Positions 12,119 to 26,060 of a stretch of 64,000 nucleotides of DNA are shown here, piece by piece. Below the pieces are notes generated by a model that worked only from the letters and a program-made list of their open reading frames with translations, did not search any database and had not been told where the DNA came from. Position 1 is the first letter of the stretch; each line of letters starts with the position of its first letter. The translations under genes and the position numbers were made by a program. Source of the DNA: Sinonovacula constricta (taxonomy: Eukaryota; Mollusca; Bivalvia; Cardiida; Solecurtidae); NCBI GenBank assembly GCA_007844125.1, contig CM017564.1, positions 21,251,004 through 21,315,003 of the forward strand, given 5' to 3'.

Positions 12119-14440
12119 TGCGTGAGATTTGACCAATCGTGATTATTCACGAAGACTTGTTAAGTTTACAAACTGAGGGACACGTCTATTAAGTAAGTCG
12201 CCTTAAGTGCGGATTTGCCAGATGAGGTCGCCCTAATTTATTATAAGGACTTGGTTAAGGCTAAAATGTCAGATAAACATTTCTTCATAGCTGATATTAT
12301 TTATTTGACTAGATTAACGAAACTGTGATTACTTGCTTACACAATAGTGATAATGTACGAAGAATACGGTTGCCTTAGAGCTGATGCAACTCACTATTAT
12401 AAAAGTCGCTCTAAGTAAAGATTTGTTCGATGAGATCCCCTTAAGTGTCTGCTTTATCATACGAATATGGGAAAAGCTCAAAGTGTAGATGAAAATATAA
12501 ACTTGATATAGGGAACAGGTTATTCGTTTAGATGTGCCGTTAAATTGCAAAACAATCATATTATATTTAAAGAACTTCGTTAAAGCTCGCTTAATTATAT
12601 AGTGAATCAATGCGATTTTGTTGCTATCGAACAGGCTCAGACTAACCTAATATCTCATTTGTTTTGTTTCCTCAAATAGAACATCGCTGCTATTAAAATT
12701 AATTACCACCATAAAATATATAACTCACGATAAACGATGTCGACGTTGTGAGGATTCGTGCCTGTGAGTCGTTTTAGCATCTTACCTGACGTTGATGGGA
12801 ATTTATAATCGAAATTGTTAAAATAATGGATTCTTAAGATTTACGTTGCACACATTCCTTAGGCTTTAGAAATGGTGCTTTTGTTAAAAGCCAAAGAACG
12901 CTAGTCGTAAATTTTTGCTAAAAAGAGGTCGCCGTAGGTGTCGATATTATTATACGGATATGAACAAATCTTAAACAATCAGATGATGGAGAAATTTTAA
13001 ATCAGTATAGTAGATTAAAACACAAAACTTCTTGCTTGATCAATCGTGACGAAGCACGAAAATATTTTATGTTTGAAAATGGACGCACACCACCATTATA
13101 CAAGTCGCTTTAAAGGCTGATTTGTCAGATGAGGTTGCCCTTAGTGTCTTATTTACCATAAAACATGGTAACGGCTTAAACATCAGATAAACAATACTTT
13201 ATAACTGAGATATATTTTAATCTGAGAAATTCACGAAAGTGCGATTACTTGCTTGCACAAAAGTGATAAAGCACATAGAATACATATGCTTAAGAACCGA
13301 TTCAACACTCTATTATACAAGTCGCCCTAAGTGCGGATTTGTCAGATGAGTTCGTGTCGTTTTTATTTTTAGGGCATGGCAAAAGCTCGACGTTTATATG
13401 AATATATTAATTTGATATCGGAAATGAATTGCCATTTTAGTTTTAAAACAACACTGCCATTATATTGACAACATAATCGAAGGCTATATAAACTCCGTAA
13501 AACCTTCTTATGATTACATAGGGAATCAAGACAATTTTATTGTTATCGAACATATCTAACTTGATTTATTTTCTATTATATGTTGTTTTTTTTAGCAAGT
13601 AGACCATTACTTTCATCAAAATATTTTTTCAACACATTTCCACCACAATAAAATATTACACTCGCGACAAACGATGTCGGCTTAGTTCAGATTCGTGCCT
13701 ATAAATCATTCAAAGCGTCTTTTTATTATAGGAAATATTTTTTTCACGCCCCGGCTTCGAAGCTGATGTTGATCAATTACTCCTTAGTTAATTTTACACT
13801 AATACGTATATTTTATCATGAATTATTGGTTTTGTTCTTTTAGCTTTTTTAGCAAATTTAAGCATGTTAATATTGTCTGTTTCATCGAAACTGTTTCAGT
13901 TATTAAATCTTAATTATTTTAAGTGTGATGATGCACAAAAACATACTCTAAAGAAATTATGCACCCATCATTACCAAGGTATACGCCTTAAGTGCGGAGT
14001 TGTTCAAAGGAGGTCGTTGTATATGTCGATTTTATCATACGGACATGAAATATGCCAAAACATCATATGATCGATATCTTTATAGCTCAGACAAAAATTA
14101 TCATAGATTAAATCCGTGATTTTTCTTAATCAATCGTGATTATGCACGATGAATATTAAGTTTAAAAAATGATGTACATCTCTATTATACCTGTCGCATT
14201 TAATGCATTAAATGTGTTTTTTGTAAAATTAAGTCTCGCCAAGTGTCATTTTCATCAAACGGACGTGGAATGTAAAGTCTTAAAAGTTAGCTAAATAATA
14301 CTGTATAGCTAAGATAAATTATTCTGACAGATTATTGAAATCTACGATTACTTATTTACACTGTTGTAGTAATGTAAGAAAAACATATGCGTAAGGACTG
14401 ATGTAACACTTAATTATACAAGATTTAAATTATTGTCATA
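12119..14440. repeat. Degenerate long-period tandem repeat (~0.9-1.1 kb)
   Basis: Landmarks recur in order. caatcgtga near 12132, 13041 and 14131. aagtcgcc-taagtgcgga-tt near 12192, 13102 and 13318, with a decayed form near 13983. gattacttgcttacaca near 12326 and 13245. acgatgtcg-then-gattcgtgcct near 12734 and 13673. Sub-units of about 200 bp are nested inside. Copies are well diverged, AT-rich and non-coding. An outlying copy lies at 25320-25590. No known family is recognised. Confidence 0.7.
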
Positions 14441-15439
14441 GTTCGTAATTATTAACGTTACATTGTTGCTATATAACATTCTTTAATCGGTTTCAACTCC
14501 CGATGCAGGTATTTTTAGTTAGTTAGTTAGATAGTATAGATATAGAGATAGACCAGACCAGACAGACAGATTCGTTTACATTGATAGCTTACTTGTTCAT
14601 TTGTCAAGTGTACAAATACAATTGTACAAATACTTTTCTATCACGTTAATAGTCCCATGATAATATTCTAAATTCTAACCTCTCTTGTGCCTTTATTTCC
14701 GTCAATGGTGGAACGTGTCTTCTGTGTATGTCTCTCGCTAAACGAGATATTAAAACACTGAACTTAAGGCCATTATTTTGCAACGCTTTTTACGGAAAAC
14801 TATCAGCACTAGAGTAAATAGATGTATTGCTATTTTATACAAACACATCACAGCTCGACCGAGTCAAATTAACCTATCAGGAAGAAAAACACTTTATTCT
14901 TGTTTTACCTTTAAACCGGAGATGCATTCCTTACTACTCGGGTTTTGTCGTCGATTTATGGAGACACGATTTGTTTCAGTTTCATTATGGAGATAGTTCT
15001 AGTCGTCGAATGACTACTATTATCACAACATTATACATTAAGTTAATAACAATTATCTGCAGCAAATACATGAAAAAGGTAACAAAACAAATACTTATAT
15101 GTTAGCTGGAGTAAGCACTACATATAACGATAAGACACCTCTCAGAAGTTGGCTAATGCTGGTCAGCAGGTTAAGACGTTTAAGTGTTAAGCAATCAGGG
15201 AATGGTTGTATCGTGGTTTGATCGTGATATGTTAAGCTTTTTTTTTACTGCCACGGGTTAACACACCTGTCAAATAACTTACTGTTTATTTCTTCAAAAA
15301 CATACTGATAAAGCTTGTATTCTTGATTTTACAAGAAAAAAGTAGACCTTTCGGATAGTGATGCCAAATTCATTAATGCAACTGAGTTTCGCTTTGTAAA
15401 GCTTGCGCTGTTTTGACTGTTTTATCACAAAAAAAAATC
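14441..15439. other. No gene recognised
   Basis: Contains short simple repeats at about 14515-14575 (ttag, ataga and gacca/cagac runs) and the string actcccgatgcaggt at 14498, also seen at 22959. The frame at 14827-15105 has no recognised domain. Confidence 0.35.
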
Positions 15440-15446
15440 TAAATGG

Positions 15447-15505
15447 TTAACCGTCTCCAAATAACTGAAATACTGTTGATAGGACGATAAACCCAAAAGA
15501 CAAAA
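15447..15505 (+). mobile_element. SINE A 3' tail fragment
   Basis: Matches the end of SINE A (ccgtctcca-ataactgaaa, tactgttg, gacgataaaccca). Only about 60 bp survive. Confidence 0.75.
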
Positions 15506-17189
15506 TAAATGGTTTAACCACAGTGATAAATGGAATTAAATAATATCAATGTTCACTTTGCAATGTAGGAACATGTCACTCTTCAAAAAATTGTGTTGTC
15601 TGTCGCTTGGAGGAGGAAATCAAAATTGTTGCAAAGACTGAGTTGTTTAATGTGTGATGAAATCAAAGGGTCTCCACGAATGTCAAATAGTCTTACCCAA
15701 GTTATTTAAACAACATTGCATATACCAAACTGCACTCGTCAAATGTATGGATCTTTCATTTAGTAAACGCTGTTGGCTAAACGCTGACGCAATATTTTTA
15801 CTGTATGTGAAGTGCACTTCCTGCGGTAATATGGTGCGTCTGGTGCTTTCACGAAAGCAAAATTGTGGTGTAGTCACATTAAGGCAGCAAATAACATGTA
15901 AATGTTTATACTCTAAATGATCAACATCCCTCAAAATATACCGCAATAAATACAGCAGCAACAACAACAATGGCAACAACAACAAAATAATATAAGTATC
16001 ATAATTATTAATTGTACCCCTGTTAAGGATTACACGATATATTAAAACCAGACGTGTACATATTTGAGCTTGTTTTATGGTGTTTGACATTACCAATGCT
16101 GCTGCTCATGATTTTCATATATTCATTACATAAATGTAATATATGTTTGAGCTATACTCGAACTTTTCTAACAGGAATAATAGTTGTTCTTATGTTTGAA
16201 AGTGTTCTGATTAATAAGTATATATAGCATAACTCATAGCTTAGTATTTTTTACAAATGTTTCACATAGAGCCGTCCTATTTTTTTCAAATACGACTAAA
16301 TAACAAACGAACAATATTTCTGCAGCATGCATTTGTTCGGCGTTTTTATATTTCTTTTTCAATTCTTATTTCTGTCTTTATGCTTGTATGACTATACATG
16401 CCTCCTCTCTATTCGGGTAAGAAGTACTACAAGATCAGTTAAGAATTTCATTATACAAGTACAATCAACCTTAAACAAAGTTAAAAACAATCGGGTTCAA
16501 ACATGTTTAAGCTAACTTATAATATAAATATAAATAATATAATAACACAGACAACGGTAACAGTATTTAGAAGTGGCAAAAGAGTGCATAAGTATACACA
16601 CGTAGAAGAAACAAAAACATCCCAAAAATGCATTTGAACTGTCGACAAACAAAAGGAGTGACTATATTGCATCGACAGTTTTTTATTTGGTATCACAATC
16701 ACAATATATAAACGTTTGTTTTGGAGACAGTGTTATATCAAATACAATTGCAACAGAACGTACTAGTGTAGAAACGATTTTATAGACAAGTGACTCCAGA
16801 CCTGTTTAGAAACAGAATGTCCAAGCGATCAAAATATATAAACTTTGAATGTACTTAGAACGTCTTATTAGAAAGAGATGCTGATGTCATATTCAACAAC
16901 GATGCAATAATTATAAACTTTGACCATTGCAAACAAAACATTAAAATAAAAACACATCGTTTCAGTGACAAAGAGTTAAAATTCGCCAGAATTCGCGATG
17001 CGAGGCCTCATATCTTGGATGCAAGTACTGTCTATGACTGCTGTATTGATTTGTAACGGGTGTATACAGCAACATGTTTTATCCTACCATCAACTGGGAT
17101 ATTAGATATACGAACATTTAATTTAATTTACTATCAAAAACTTTGTGCAGTTATTCACATGGATATAATACTTTCCTCTCTTTTAGATA
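15506..17189. other. No gene recognised
   Basis: Includes a CAA-rich tract near 15953-15988. A 137-codon minus-strand frame across it is low-complexity and judged non-coding. Confidence 0.4.
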
Positions 17190-17515
17190 GCACGTGGATA
17201 TTACGTTTCACTTACGTCACTAACGAAGTCATAACTTATCTAAAAGACGTCAGCGCTTGGACTTGGACACTTGCGAAACACCACAGGAACTGCGAGTTAG
17301 AGCTCTATAAAAATGGTTTATTCACCCCAGTATGTCCCTTTTGCCAATTGACCGTAACAGATGTGCTTGCTCTTTTTTTTTAATGGCTATTCATAGATGT
17401 GTTCTTACCTTTACATTTGGCTTACATGTGAGTACCTGTGCCATGTGCTTTTTCATTTTTGTATATATGGCAATGCTCGTGAAATGTGTCATATGGTCTT
17501 AGTATTGCGGCATTT
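17190..17515 (+). repeat. Family D repeat, copy 1
   Basis: Aligns over its length with the reverse complement of 31391-31780: tacgtcact, cataac then a gcgcttggac string, the core ending cccttttgcc-then-gaccgt, then cttacctttacattt-ggctt and gcaatgctcg-then-tgtcatat. Diverged, not coding. Confidence 0.7.
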
Positions 17516-18613
17516 TGTATTACAATCATAATTAATTTCCGAAAACAACTGTGTGTTCTATGATTATTAAGTTTTGGAAAGTGTTAAACTTAATAGAATG
17601 TTTTTGTATTTATTTCACGTTGGTTTGGTGTTGTCACATTTAGCATTTTGAAGCTACGTGGTTTTGGTTCTTTACGTTTGTATTTTCCATTCACTTGCTT
17701 GTTCTTAAAACATGTCATACTTATTTATACTTATCTATGTTAATATTATATTACACTTTAACTCTTAAATTGCTATATTGAAATAACAAACTTGAACTAG
17801 AACGTTGTAGAAATTATTTAAATTCGTAGATTTCTTTATAACTTCGTATGTTCAGACTTCATCTTTGGTGTTTTAACGGTGGAATATTTGTTAATCCAGT
17901 ATGTGGGATATTTTCGACAATTTGTCAGTTTACTTTTTCGATTTGTATCAACAGCTAATCAAAACGACGATCAACCGTTTATAAAAAATGTTTATCGCTA
18001 TTTGCCAATCATGGGCATGTTCATAACAGTATAATGAAAATTAGCACGGAGCAAAGGAAAGAAAGGCTTTGGACGAACAATACAAATGAGCATTAAATGG
18101 GGATTCAGTCAGAAATATATAGACTGCAATAAATTAATTTAAAATGATTCCAGTCTTGTCGATATTCATCCACTGAAGAAAACATACCATTATCATGACC
18201 GGTAGTACGTTAAGGATACCTGTACTCCAAGTACAGGTGAACATGACGTAACTGGGAATAACTGCTGTCACACTTCTTCTGCAATGTTGATTCGCTTGTT
18301 ATCTCCAATTGCTAACATAATCAATCATGAGGATTGAACTTTTACTGAAAATATTTTATGTCGACAAAGATACATTTAGTAGCTGTAACAGAATTGGCAG
18401 TGCGAGTAGGAAGAAAAATAAATAAGGCACTATGAGCACCAATAAACGACATGTTATATGTCTAATAAGTCGAAAGCGCAAGTCAAGTGTTCCACTGAAT
18501 TCCAGTTTGTCTTTCATGTAGCTCTAAGACACATCGATACCTTACGCTAGGCCCAAAGATGTTCACATACAGTATCAGAACATATGCTGTAGATATAGTT
18601 CCATAAACAGGTT
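17516..18613. other. No gene recognised
   Basis: No exon, RNA gene or repeat family could be supported. Confidence 0.4.
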
Positions 18614-18624
18614 ATTAACTAAAC

Positions 18625-18902
18625 CGGACCTGGTAGCGCAATCGGTTCGATCCCGGGCCGCGACATACCAAAGTCGTTAAAAATGGTAGTGGTATAGCTC
18701 CCTTGCTAACGCTCAAGCAAATATAAGGGTAGTTCCACGACTGGTTGGCCCGGTGTCAGGATAATGTGACTGGGTGTGGTATCATGCCAGGTGTTCACGG
18801 CATGCTATACACAGTGAAGGCGGCACTATATCTGCTTCAAGTGGACACCGTCTCCAGATAACTGAAATACTGTAAGTGGGACGATAAACCCAATAAACAA
18901 AC
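18625..18902 (+). mobile_element. SINE A copy with 11-bp target duplication
   Basis: Flanked by perfect direct repeats attaactaaac (18614-18624 and 18903-18913). The tRNA head is shortened: after tggtagcgcaat it goes straight to the B box ggttcgatccc, so about 35 nt between the promoter boxes are missing relative to the 58066 copy. The body contains agctcccttgctaacgctca, ggttggcccggtgtca and the tail gggacgataaacccaataaa. It is a non-autonomous retroposon, normally transcribed by RNA polymerase III and moved by LINE machinery. Confidence 0.92.
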
Positions 18903-18913
18903 ATTAACTAAAC

Positions 18914-20741
<1,828 letters not shown>

Positions 20742-20863
20742 GCTTTATTTGTACTCGTGATGATTGAGATGGCAATAATGTCACAAAGTAGACAAGGCAA
20801 TCGCTTTATTTGTATTCGTGATGATTGAGACGGCAATAATGTCACAAAGTAGACAAGACAATC
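20742..20863. repeat. Tandem duplication, 61 bp x2
   Basis: The unit starting gctttatttgta-tcgtgat at 20742 repeats at 20803 with only a few differences. Confidence 0.92.
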
Positions 20864-20899
20864 AAATAACATCAAGTTTAATGCACTTATGTTTCAAGT

Positions 20900-21850
20900 G
20901 TTTAAAAGCGATTATTATGTCGGCTGTGGTTCTGTAAGTAAAATCATTGTAATTATACAAATTACCTCCCGATTCGTCCATTTTTACAGCCGAAATTTAT
21001 GCTTAAAACCTTTCTCTTGATTTCACCTCAAGCATCATAGTGATACATTTGTCGCATTAACTGACCCTTTGTCAGATTTACAATCCACTAAAATTATCAA
21101 GTTGTCTAACCTCTATATAAGTACACTTCTTTTGAAACTTGATGAACTTTCCCTTATTAAATATATTGTTTTCTGTTAGCTTCCTACTCATGTAGGCATC
21201 CGAAGAAACGAGGATGCAGATAAGAATGCAAAATCTGCTTCAACCCTTGCTGAGACTGATTTTTGCATTCCACTCACTTTTTTAAACTATTTATCAATCG
21301 ATCGATATAATTTAATAAGATGGCAAACATGTTAGGACAATACTTTGTATAACAATTTACACGTAATTAAATCCAACGTCAGTCAACCTAAATGTGTGCC
21401 TTGCCAGGAACCACTGACGGTTAACCATATTTTAATAAATTGCATTGACACAGACCATGTTCGGTCAAAGTATGTTACTGTCAATAACATATATGAACTA
21501 TTTAATACAGTGTCCGATTCTAAACGTGTTTGATGCCTGAATGAGTTTTGTATTCTTAACAAGTTTTGAATTTTTAAACTGTATATTAAACTAACGTTGT
21601 ACATTTAAAACTTTGGCTCATTATTCCATTATAATTTCATTATTGTAACATGATTCCTTTTATTTTTTATAAACGTATTTATTTTAACCTGGTTATAGTC
21701 TAATAGAATTCTCTTATATTCTGGCTAAACTTCAGTTGTAATAATTTCCAGTTGTAAATTGATGTTTCCACTTTAACTTTTTCCATTTTAACTTACGCAG
21801 CATTTCGCTTATTTCATTTCATATTAGCAATTAAATTTTACCTAATTTTG
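20900..21850 (+). mobile_element. LINE 3' end: RNase H, zinc-binding tail, 3' UTR
   Basis: Translation in broken frames gives an RNase H middle (FVALTDPLSDLQST near 21050), then LPTHVGIRRNEDADKNAKSA (about 21181-21240). A C-terminal zinc-binding motif CVPCQEPLTVNHILINC (C-x2-C-x7-H-x4-C) follows in the frame at 21345-21533. AT-rich sequence after it resembles a LINE 3' UTR; its end is uncertain. Same family as 8480-12120. Inactive. Confidence 0.8.
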
Positions 21851-22067
21851 TCAGCAGTCATTGGTCAGATACAACATACAATAGTAACAAAACACACACA
21901 TTTATTGCCAACATGTTTTAACAAAATAATGTTATGTCATTTATTTAATGAAACTAGTTTAAGCTGTTAAATATTTATGATACTCATTAATGTAATGAAT
22001 TAACCGTGCAAATGTAGGCGTCAATGATACGCAGGAATATATGTAATTTAATCGAATATTAAAATGT

Positions 22068-22984
22068 ATGATCACACATGTCTGTAAAATATCGTTTGCA
22101 TTCTCACGTCAACGTCTCTATATTGCATGTCATGAAAGTAATGCATTTTTTATCAACACATTCTTAGAAAAGTTTACTTTGTGGACTTGCATGGATGTTT
22201 GTGAAGCTTTACGTTTTCTATTAGACAACATTTATATAAAATGCGGTGACACTTTATTTAGACAAGTAATTGGTATCCCTATGGGAACCAACTGTGCACC
22301 ACTAATTGCAGATTTGTTTTTATACTGCTTTGAACGTAATTTCATGTTAACTTTATCCCCTTTAAACCAAAGCCACATTATAGAGGCTTTAAATTTAACG
22401 TCACGCTCTCTTGACGATATTCTTACTATAGATAATCCTTTCTTTTCTCAAATTATCCATCTGATTTACCCTCCAGAAGTTACCCTTAATAAGGCAAATA
22501 ACTGACATTTAAATGCAGCATTTCTAGACATTGAGATCAATATTTCCAATGACAACGTCTCTACTAAAATCTATGACAAGAGAGATGATTTCAACTTCAG
22601 TATTGTGAATTATCCATACCTTGATGGTGATTTTTACCTCGTGCTACCTCCTATGGTATTTACATATCACAACTTACACGGTTCGCACGAGTTTGTACTA
22701 AAGTAGAAGATTTCAATGATAGAAACCTGTTTATGTCTTCTAAACTGTTACAGCAAGGCTTTCGTTTTCATAAATTAAGAAAGGCGTTTTCAAAATTCTT
22801 TCACCGCAATGATTTTATTGCTTCTAAGTATAATAGCAGTATGAAAACACTTATGCAGAAAGACACAAGCCATCCTGCATTTTATGGAAATATTTTATAC
22901 AAGTTAAAGAAGAACAAGCATCTCAATAACTTTTCTGACCACTTTACAAAACTTATCACTCCCGATGCAGGTGCTTACTGTTAG
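22068..22984 (+). pseudogene. Reverse transcriptase pseudogene, PLE-like or unassigned clade
   Basis: An RT unlike the Jockey family. It begins within the domain (FAFSRQRLYIACHESNAFF), then FLLDNIYIKCGDTLFRQVIG, motif B GIPMGTNCAPLIADLFLYC and motif C SLDDILTID, where the usual Tyr before LDD is Ser. There is one stop at 22503. After KIYDKRDDFNFSIVNYPYLDGD a single frameshift near 22637 is needed, then PRATSYGIYISQLTRFARV, KLLQQGFRFHKLRKAFSKFF and FYGNILYKLKK. The 5' part is missing. Only two disabling changes suggest a fairly recent loss. Such RTs are common in molluscs and cnidarians. I lean to Penelope-like but cannot prove it: no GIY-YIG domain is present. Confidence 0.78.
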
Positions 22985-23290
22985 TTGTTTCACATTGACG
23001 GGATATATTTATTCACACTCTTTGTTTGATAGAAAAACCTTCAGAAAGTGCGAGGTTAGGGCGCTCCACAAACCAGGTTCAAGCACCCCAGTTGGACCTT
23101 TTGCCGACTGACCGTTCCAAGGCGGTAACTGATGGTTTACCGTTTTGTGTGTTTTGTCCCGTCTCTGTGTTTTTGTCCCATTTACATTTAGCTTTTTTGC
23201 CTTGGTCTGCAGGTAGATAAAATTTAAATATATGTTAAAATTTTGATAGGACCTTTTCTTATTTACCTATTCAAGGTTTTGTGTTAAAAG
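22985..23290 (+). repeat. Family E repeat, fullest copy
   Basis: Directly follows the RT frame. Landmarks: ctgttagttgtttcac, gggatatatttattcacact, core gaaagtgcgaggttagggcg through ccgactgaccgttccaaggc, then tctctgtgtttttgtccca, caggtagataaaatttaaat and the 3' end gataggaccttttcttattt. Could be the 3' UTR of the RT element or an independent retroposon inserted there. Confidence 0.78.
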
Positions 23291-25119
23291 TTTACTTGAA
23301 GAATCTTTCAAGTTGTGTGTTTATATATAAACAATGTGATTACTTATGTTTACCTTTTCTAGATGGCCAACTATATACTTCTATTTTTCATTTTACAGAG
23401 CAGAGGTGTGTATATTGCGTTTAAGGTCAGAAAAAAAACAACATATAGTTGCTTCATCTCTTGCTTTCCATTGGACAGAGTATTTCAATTACGTTGAGTA
23501 CAATGGATTACAAATATTTGTATTTGTTAAGTTTATGCCAATAATGTGTATCTCAAAATGTATTTAAAATAAACATATCGTGCGACCTATCTGCGTTATA
23601 AAGAAATTATAACATCGTAACACTTATAATTATTCATCACTTACATATGTATTTCATGTGCATGTATTAAACCATGTATGGATCCACTCTCATAGCTGGA
23701 CCTTAATCGGAGTTGTGCGTGGCATAAACAGTGTTGTGTGCCCCTCATTTTCTAAAAATAATAGTATCCTTACGGGGATTCCTAGAATTAAAATATCATC
23801 ACTGCGTTCGCAAAATAGATACTAGTTGTAATTTATAACGAATCGAATTTCTAAAAACTATTTTAGAGATTTTACTCGTGTTATATAAATCAATTTAATC
23901 TATTTTTAAATGATTTGTCGGGAACAAAAGCAGCCAGTGTATTCAAACATTATAATTGAATTAATTTAGGACACATTTTTTCTGTATTTAGGACGACTTT
24001 AATCAAATGCTTATGCCTGTTTTATACACATTTGTGCTTGATGACACGTTCATAATTATGATGGAAAACATTTAAATGTGTAACTCGTTCAAATACATGC
24101 TGATACTGCGTCGTAGGTTTTGTGTGTACGCGTAGAGTATAAACATATTATCGTGCATTTATAATAAAGTCTTTTAGTATAACTTCTAATTAACATGGAA
24201 CAACGTGGTGGTAAAATGTTTCCTTTTCTTCATACTGACCAGTAAACTATTTCAAGTTTAACTAAATCGGGAATGAGAAATGTACACATTTGCAGCTCTG
24301 GACATAGGGTACAATTACAGAAAAGTGAGACCTCAGTAGCTTTATCACTTTAAAATCATGTTATTATATATAAGATTTAAATGCATAGCTTAACAGTGGC
24401 TATTCACATTATCTTTTGCAATATTAAGTCCAAATGGAATGTGACTGTAATGGAAATAGTCTTCACCTCATTAGCCTATGTAGGTGAATTAACATAGGCA
24501 AAACACTTTTTTATAAGATATATTCTATCTGAGTTATTAGTGCGATGGTATTCTTAAACTATAACACAACTGTTCTTTAACAAAAGTTTACATTTCTGTA
24601 TTTTATTAAAAAGGTCACACGACGCCGATTTAGATGAGGTTCGACGTAATTAGAGTATACTCAGGTAAAAATTAAAATATGTGCGTAGAAATCTATCAGG
24701 GTAAAACAGTTATCACATATAATTACAAGCAGCAAAAAAAAGTTTAAACATTTATAACTTATTATTTATTTATAACTAACAAGAGTGGAAACTGGCGCAG
24801 TTCTTAAAAGTCGTTCATGTTTTTGACATTAAAGTCCTTAAATCGAATATGATATGCGTCTGCATATGTTTCAATCTTTATGTCCTGGCAAGAAACACAT
24901 TCATGTTGCTTATCTCTTTTGGTTTAGAAGATATTTTTAAATTAGTTCACTATGTTCTCTGCGACAGTGGACATGAGCTACATATTTTCATATGTTTTCC
25001 CTGCAGAAAGAGACATTGGTACCGTCTTTAGTATTTGTAACGTGTAATTGGTGCCGCAACAATTTAGAAACATGAAGTAATAAGGGTTTTTAATTCTCAG
25101 CCACAAAACCAAACTGTAT
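23291..25119. other. No gene recognised
   Basis: AT-rich sequence. Short frames have no recognisable domain or splice context. Confidence 0.4.
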
Positions 25120-25311
25120 GTGTTCGGTACTGAATTATTTCTATATAACATTCATATTCTAGGCGTCAAAGAAATAAAACCTCTTGTCAACCTAATTTAT
25201 AGCTTAAATCGTCATTGTGAGAAAGTCGTTGTGTTTACTGATTCATTGTCAAATGTACGGTCTAATAGAAACATTAAACTGTCAATCTCCCACATAAGTG
25301 AAATACTTTAA
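25120..25311 (+). mobile_element. Possible LINE RNase H fragment
   Basis: Encodes LIYSLNRHCEKVVVFTDSLS, which fits the helix and FTDSLS strand of a LINE RNase H domain (Asp of TDS is the catalytic position). The surrounding residues are weaker. It lies beside an outlying copy of the long-period repeat, as the LINE does at 12120. Confidence 0.5.
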
Positions 25312-25319
25312 AGCCCCGA

Positions 25320-25590
25320 TAAATTATTATCTTAGATTAAATCTGCGAGTTTTTGCTTAATCAATCGTGGTTTTTCACGAAGAAAACTTAGGTTTGCAAA
25401 TTCATATACAGTTCTATTATAGGAGTCGTGTTATAAGAGAGTTTATCACACGGTCATGGTAAAAGCTTAAGTCATTATTCTCACACATTAACGAAAACTA
25501 TCGTTACTTTCTTACATAATTGTGATAGAAGAAAGCACATTCTTAAGAACTGATGCATGATACACGTTATGATCATAGCTCGTTATTAAT
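25320..25590 (+). repeat. Outlying copy of the 12-14 kb long-period repeat
   Basis: Shares, in order, ttagattaaatc-cg, ttaatcaatcgtgg, cacgaagaa, tcacacggtcatgg-aaaagctta, ttactt-cttacata-ttgtgat and aagaactgatg with 14090-14430. Confidence 0.72.
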
Positions 25591-25596
25591 ATTAGG

Positions 25597-25790
25597 TTAA
25601 TAAGAAAAGGTCCTATCAAAATTCCCACAGCTATTTAAATTTAATCTACCTCTAGACAAAGGCAAAAGGGTAAATACAAATGTGACAAAAACACAGAGAT
25701 GAAACATGACACACAAAAAGAAAAACCATCTGTTACCGCCTTAGAATGGTCAGTCGGCAAAGGACCGATGCATTTGTTGTTAGTAATCTC
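25597..25790 (-). repeat. Family E repeat, left arm of inverted pair
   Basis: The minus-strand copy ends with gataggaccttttcttatta at the low-coordinate side and includes the core (ccgccttagaatggtcagtc on the plus strand). Confidence 0.78.
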
Positions 25791-25814
25791 AATTTGATAG
25801 GATATCTTTTTGAC

Positions 25815-26060
25815 ACTGTTTGTGAGGAAACTCTTCAGGAAGCAAGCGGATGGAGCGCCCCACAAACCAGGTTTAAGTACCACAGTCTGTCTTTTTTTGC
25901 CGCTTGACTGTAAGCCTGTAACTGTTGTTTTGTTATGTTTGTTATTTTACTTTCCTTTGTAAGGTTTCGTCTCTGTGCCGTTTTTATCCCTTTTTTGCGT
26001 TTGTCTAGTGGTAGTTCATTTTTTTATTTGGGGATTTTTTAATAAGACCATTTCTATATC
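25815..26060 (+). repeat. Family E repeat, right arm of inverted pair
   Basis: The plus-strand copy runs from gaaactcttcaggaagcaag through ccccacaaaccaggtttaag to a 3' end near aataagaccatttctat. It sits head to head with 25597-25790, with a ~25 bp gap. Confidence 0.72.

Larger units (their letters stand above)
8480..12120 (+). mobile_element. Jockey-like LINE, nearly full ORF1+ORF2, 3' truncated
   Basis: The largest mobile element in the window. In order: a GC-richer leader (8480-8591), a gag-like ORF1 with CCHC knuckle, then ORF2 with an APE-type endonuclease, the linker ending NDECKKSIRKRRAALKK, and RT. The expected RNase H domain, zinc-binding tail and 3' UTR are missing. Homology stops near 12120, where the long-period repeat begins. 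Stops and frameshifts throughout show that it is inactive. Bases 1-1390 and 20900-21850 supply the missing 3' parts from other copies of the family. Confidence 0.88.

Noticed and set aside
15683..16096. 137-codon minus-strand frame with a Leu run
   Set aside because: The Leu run comes from a CAA-type microsatellite; the remainder has no domain or splice context.
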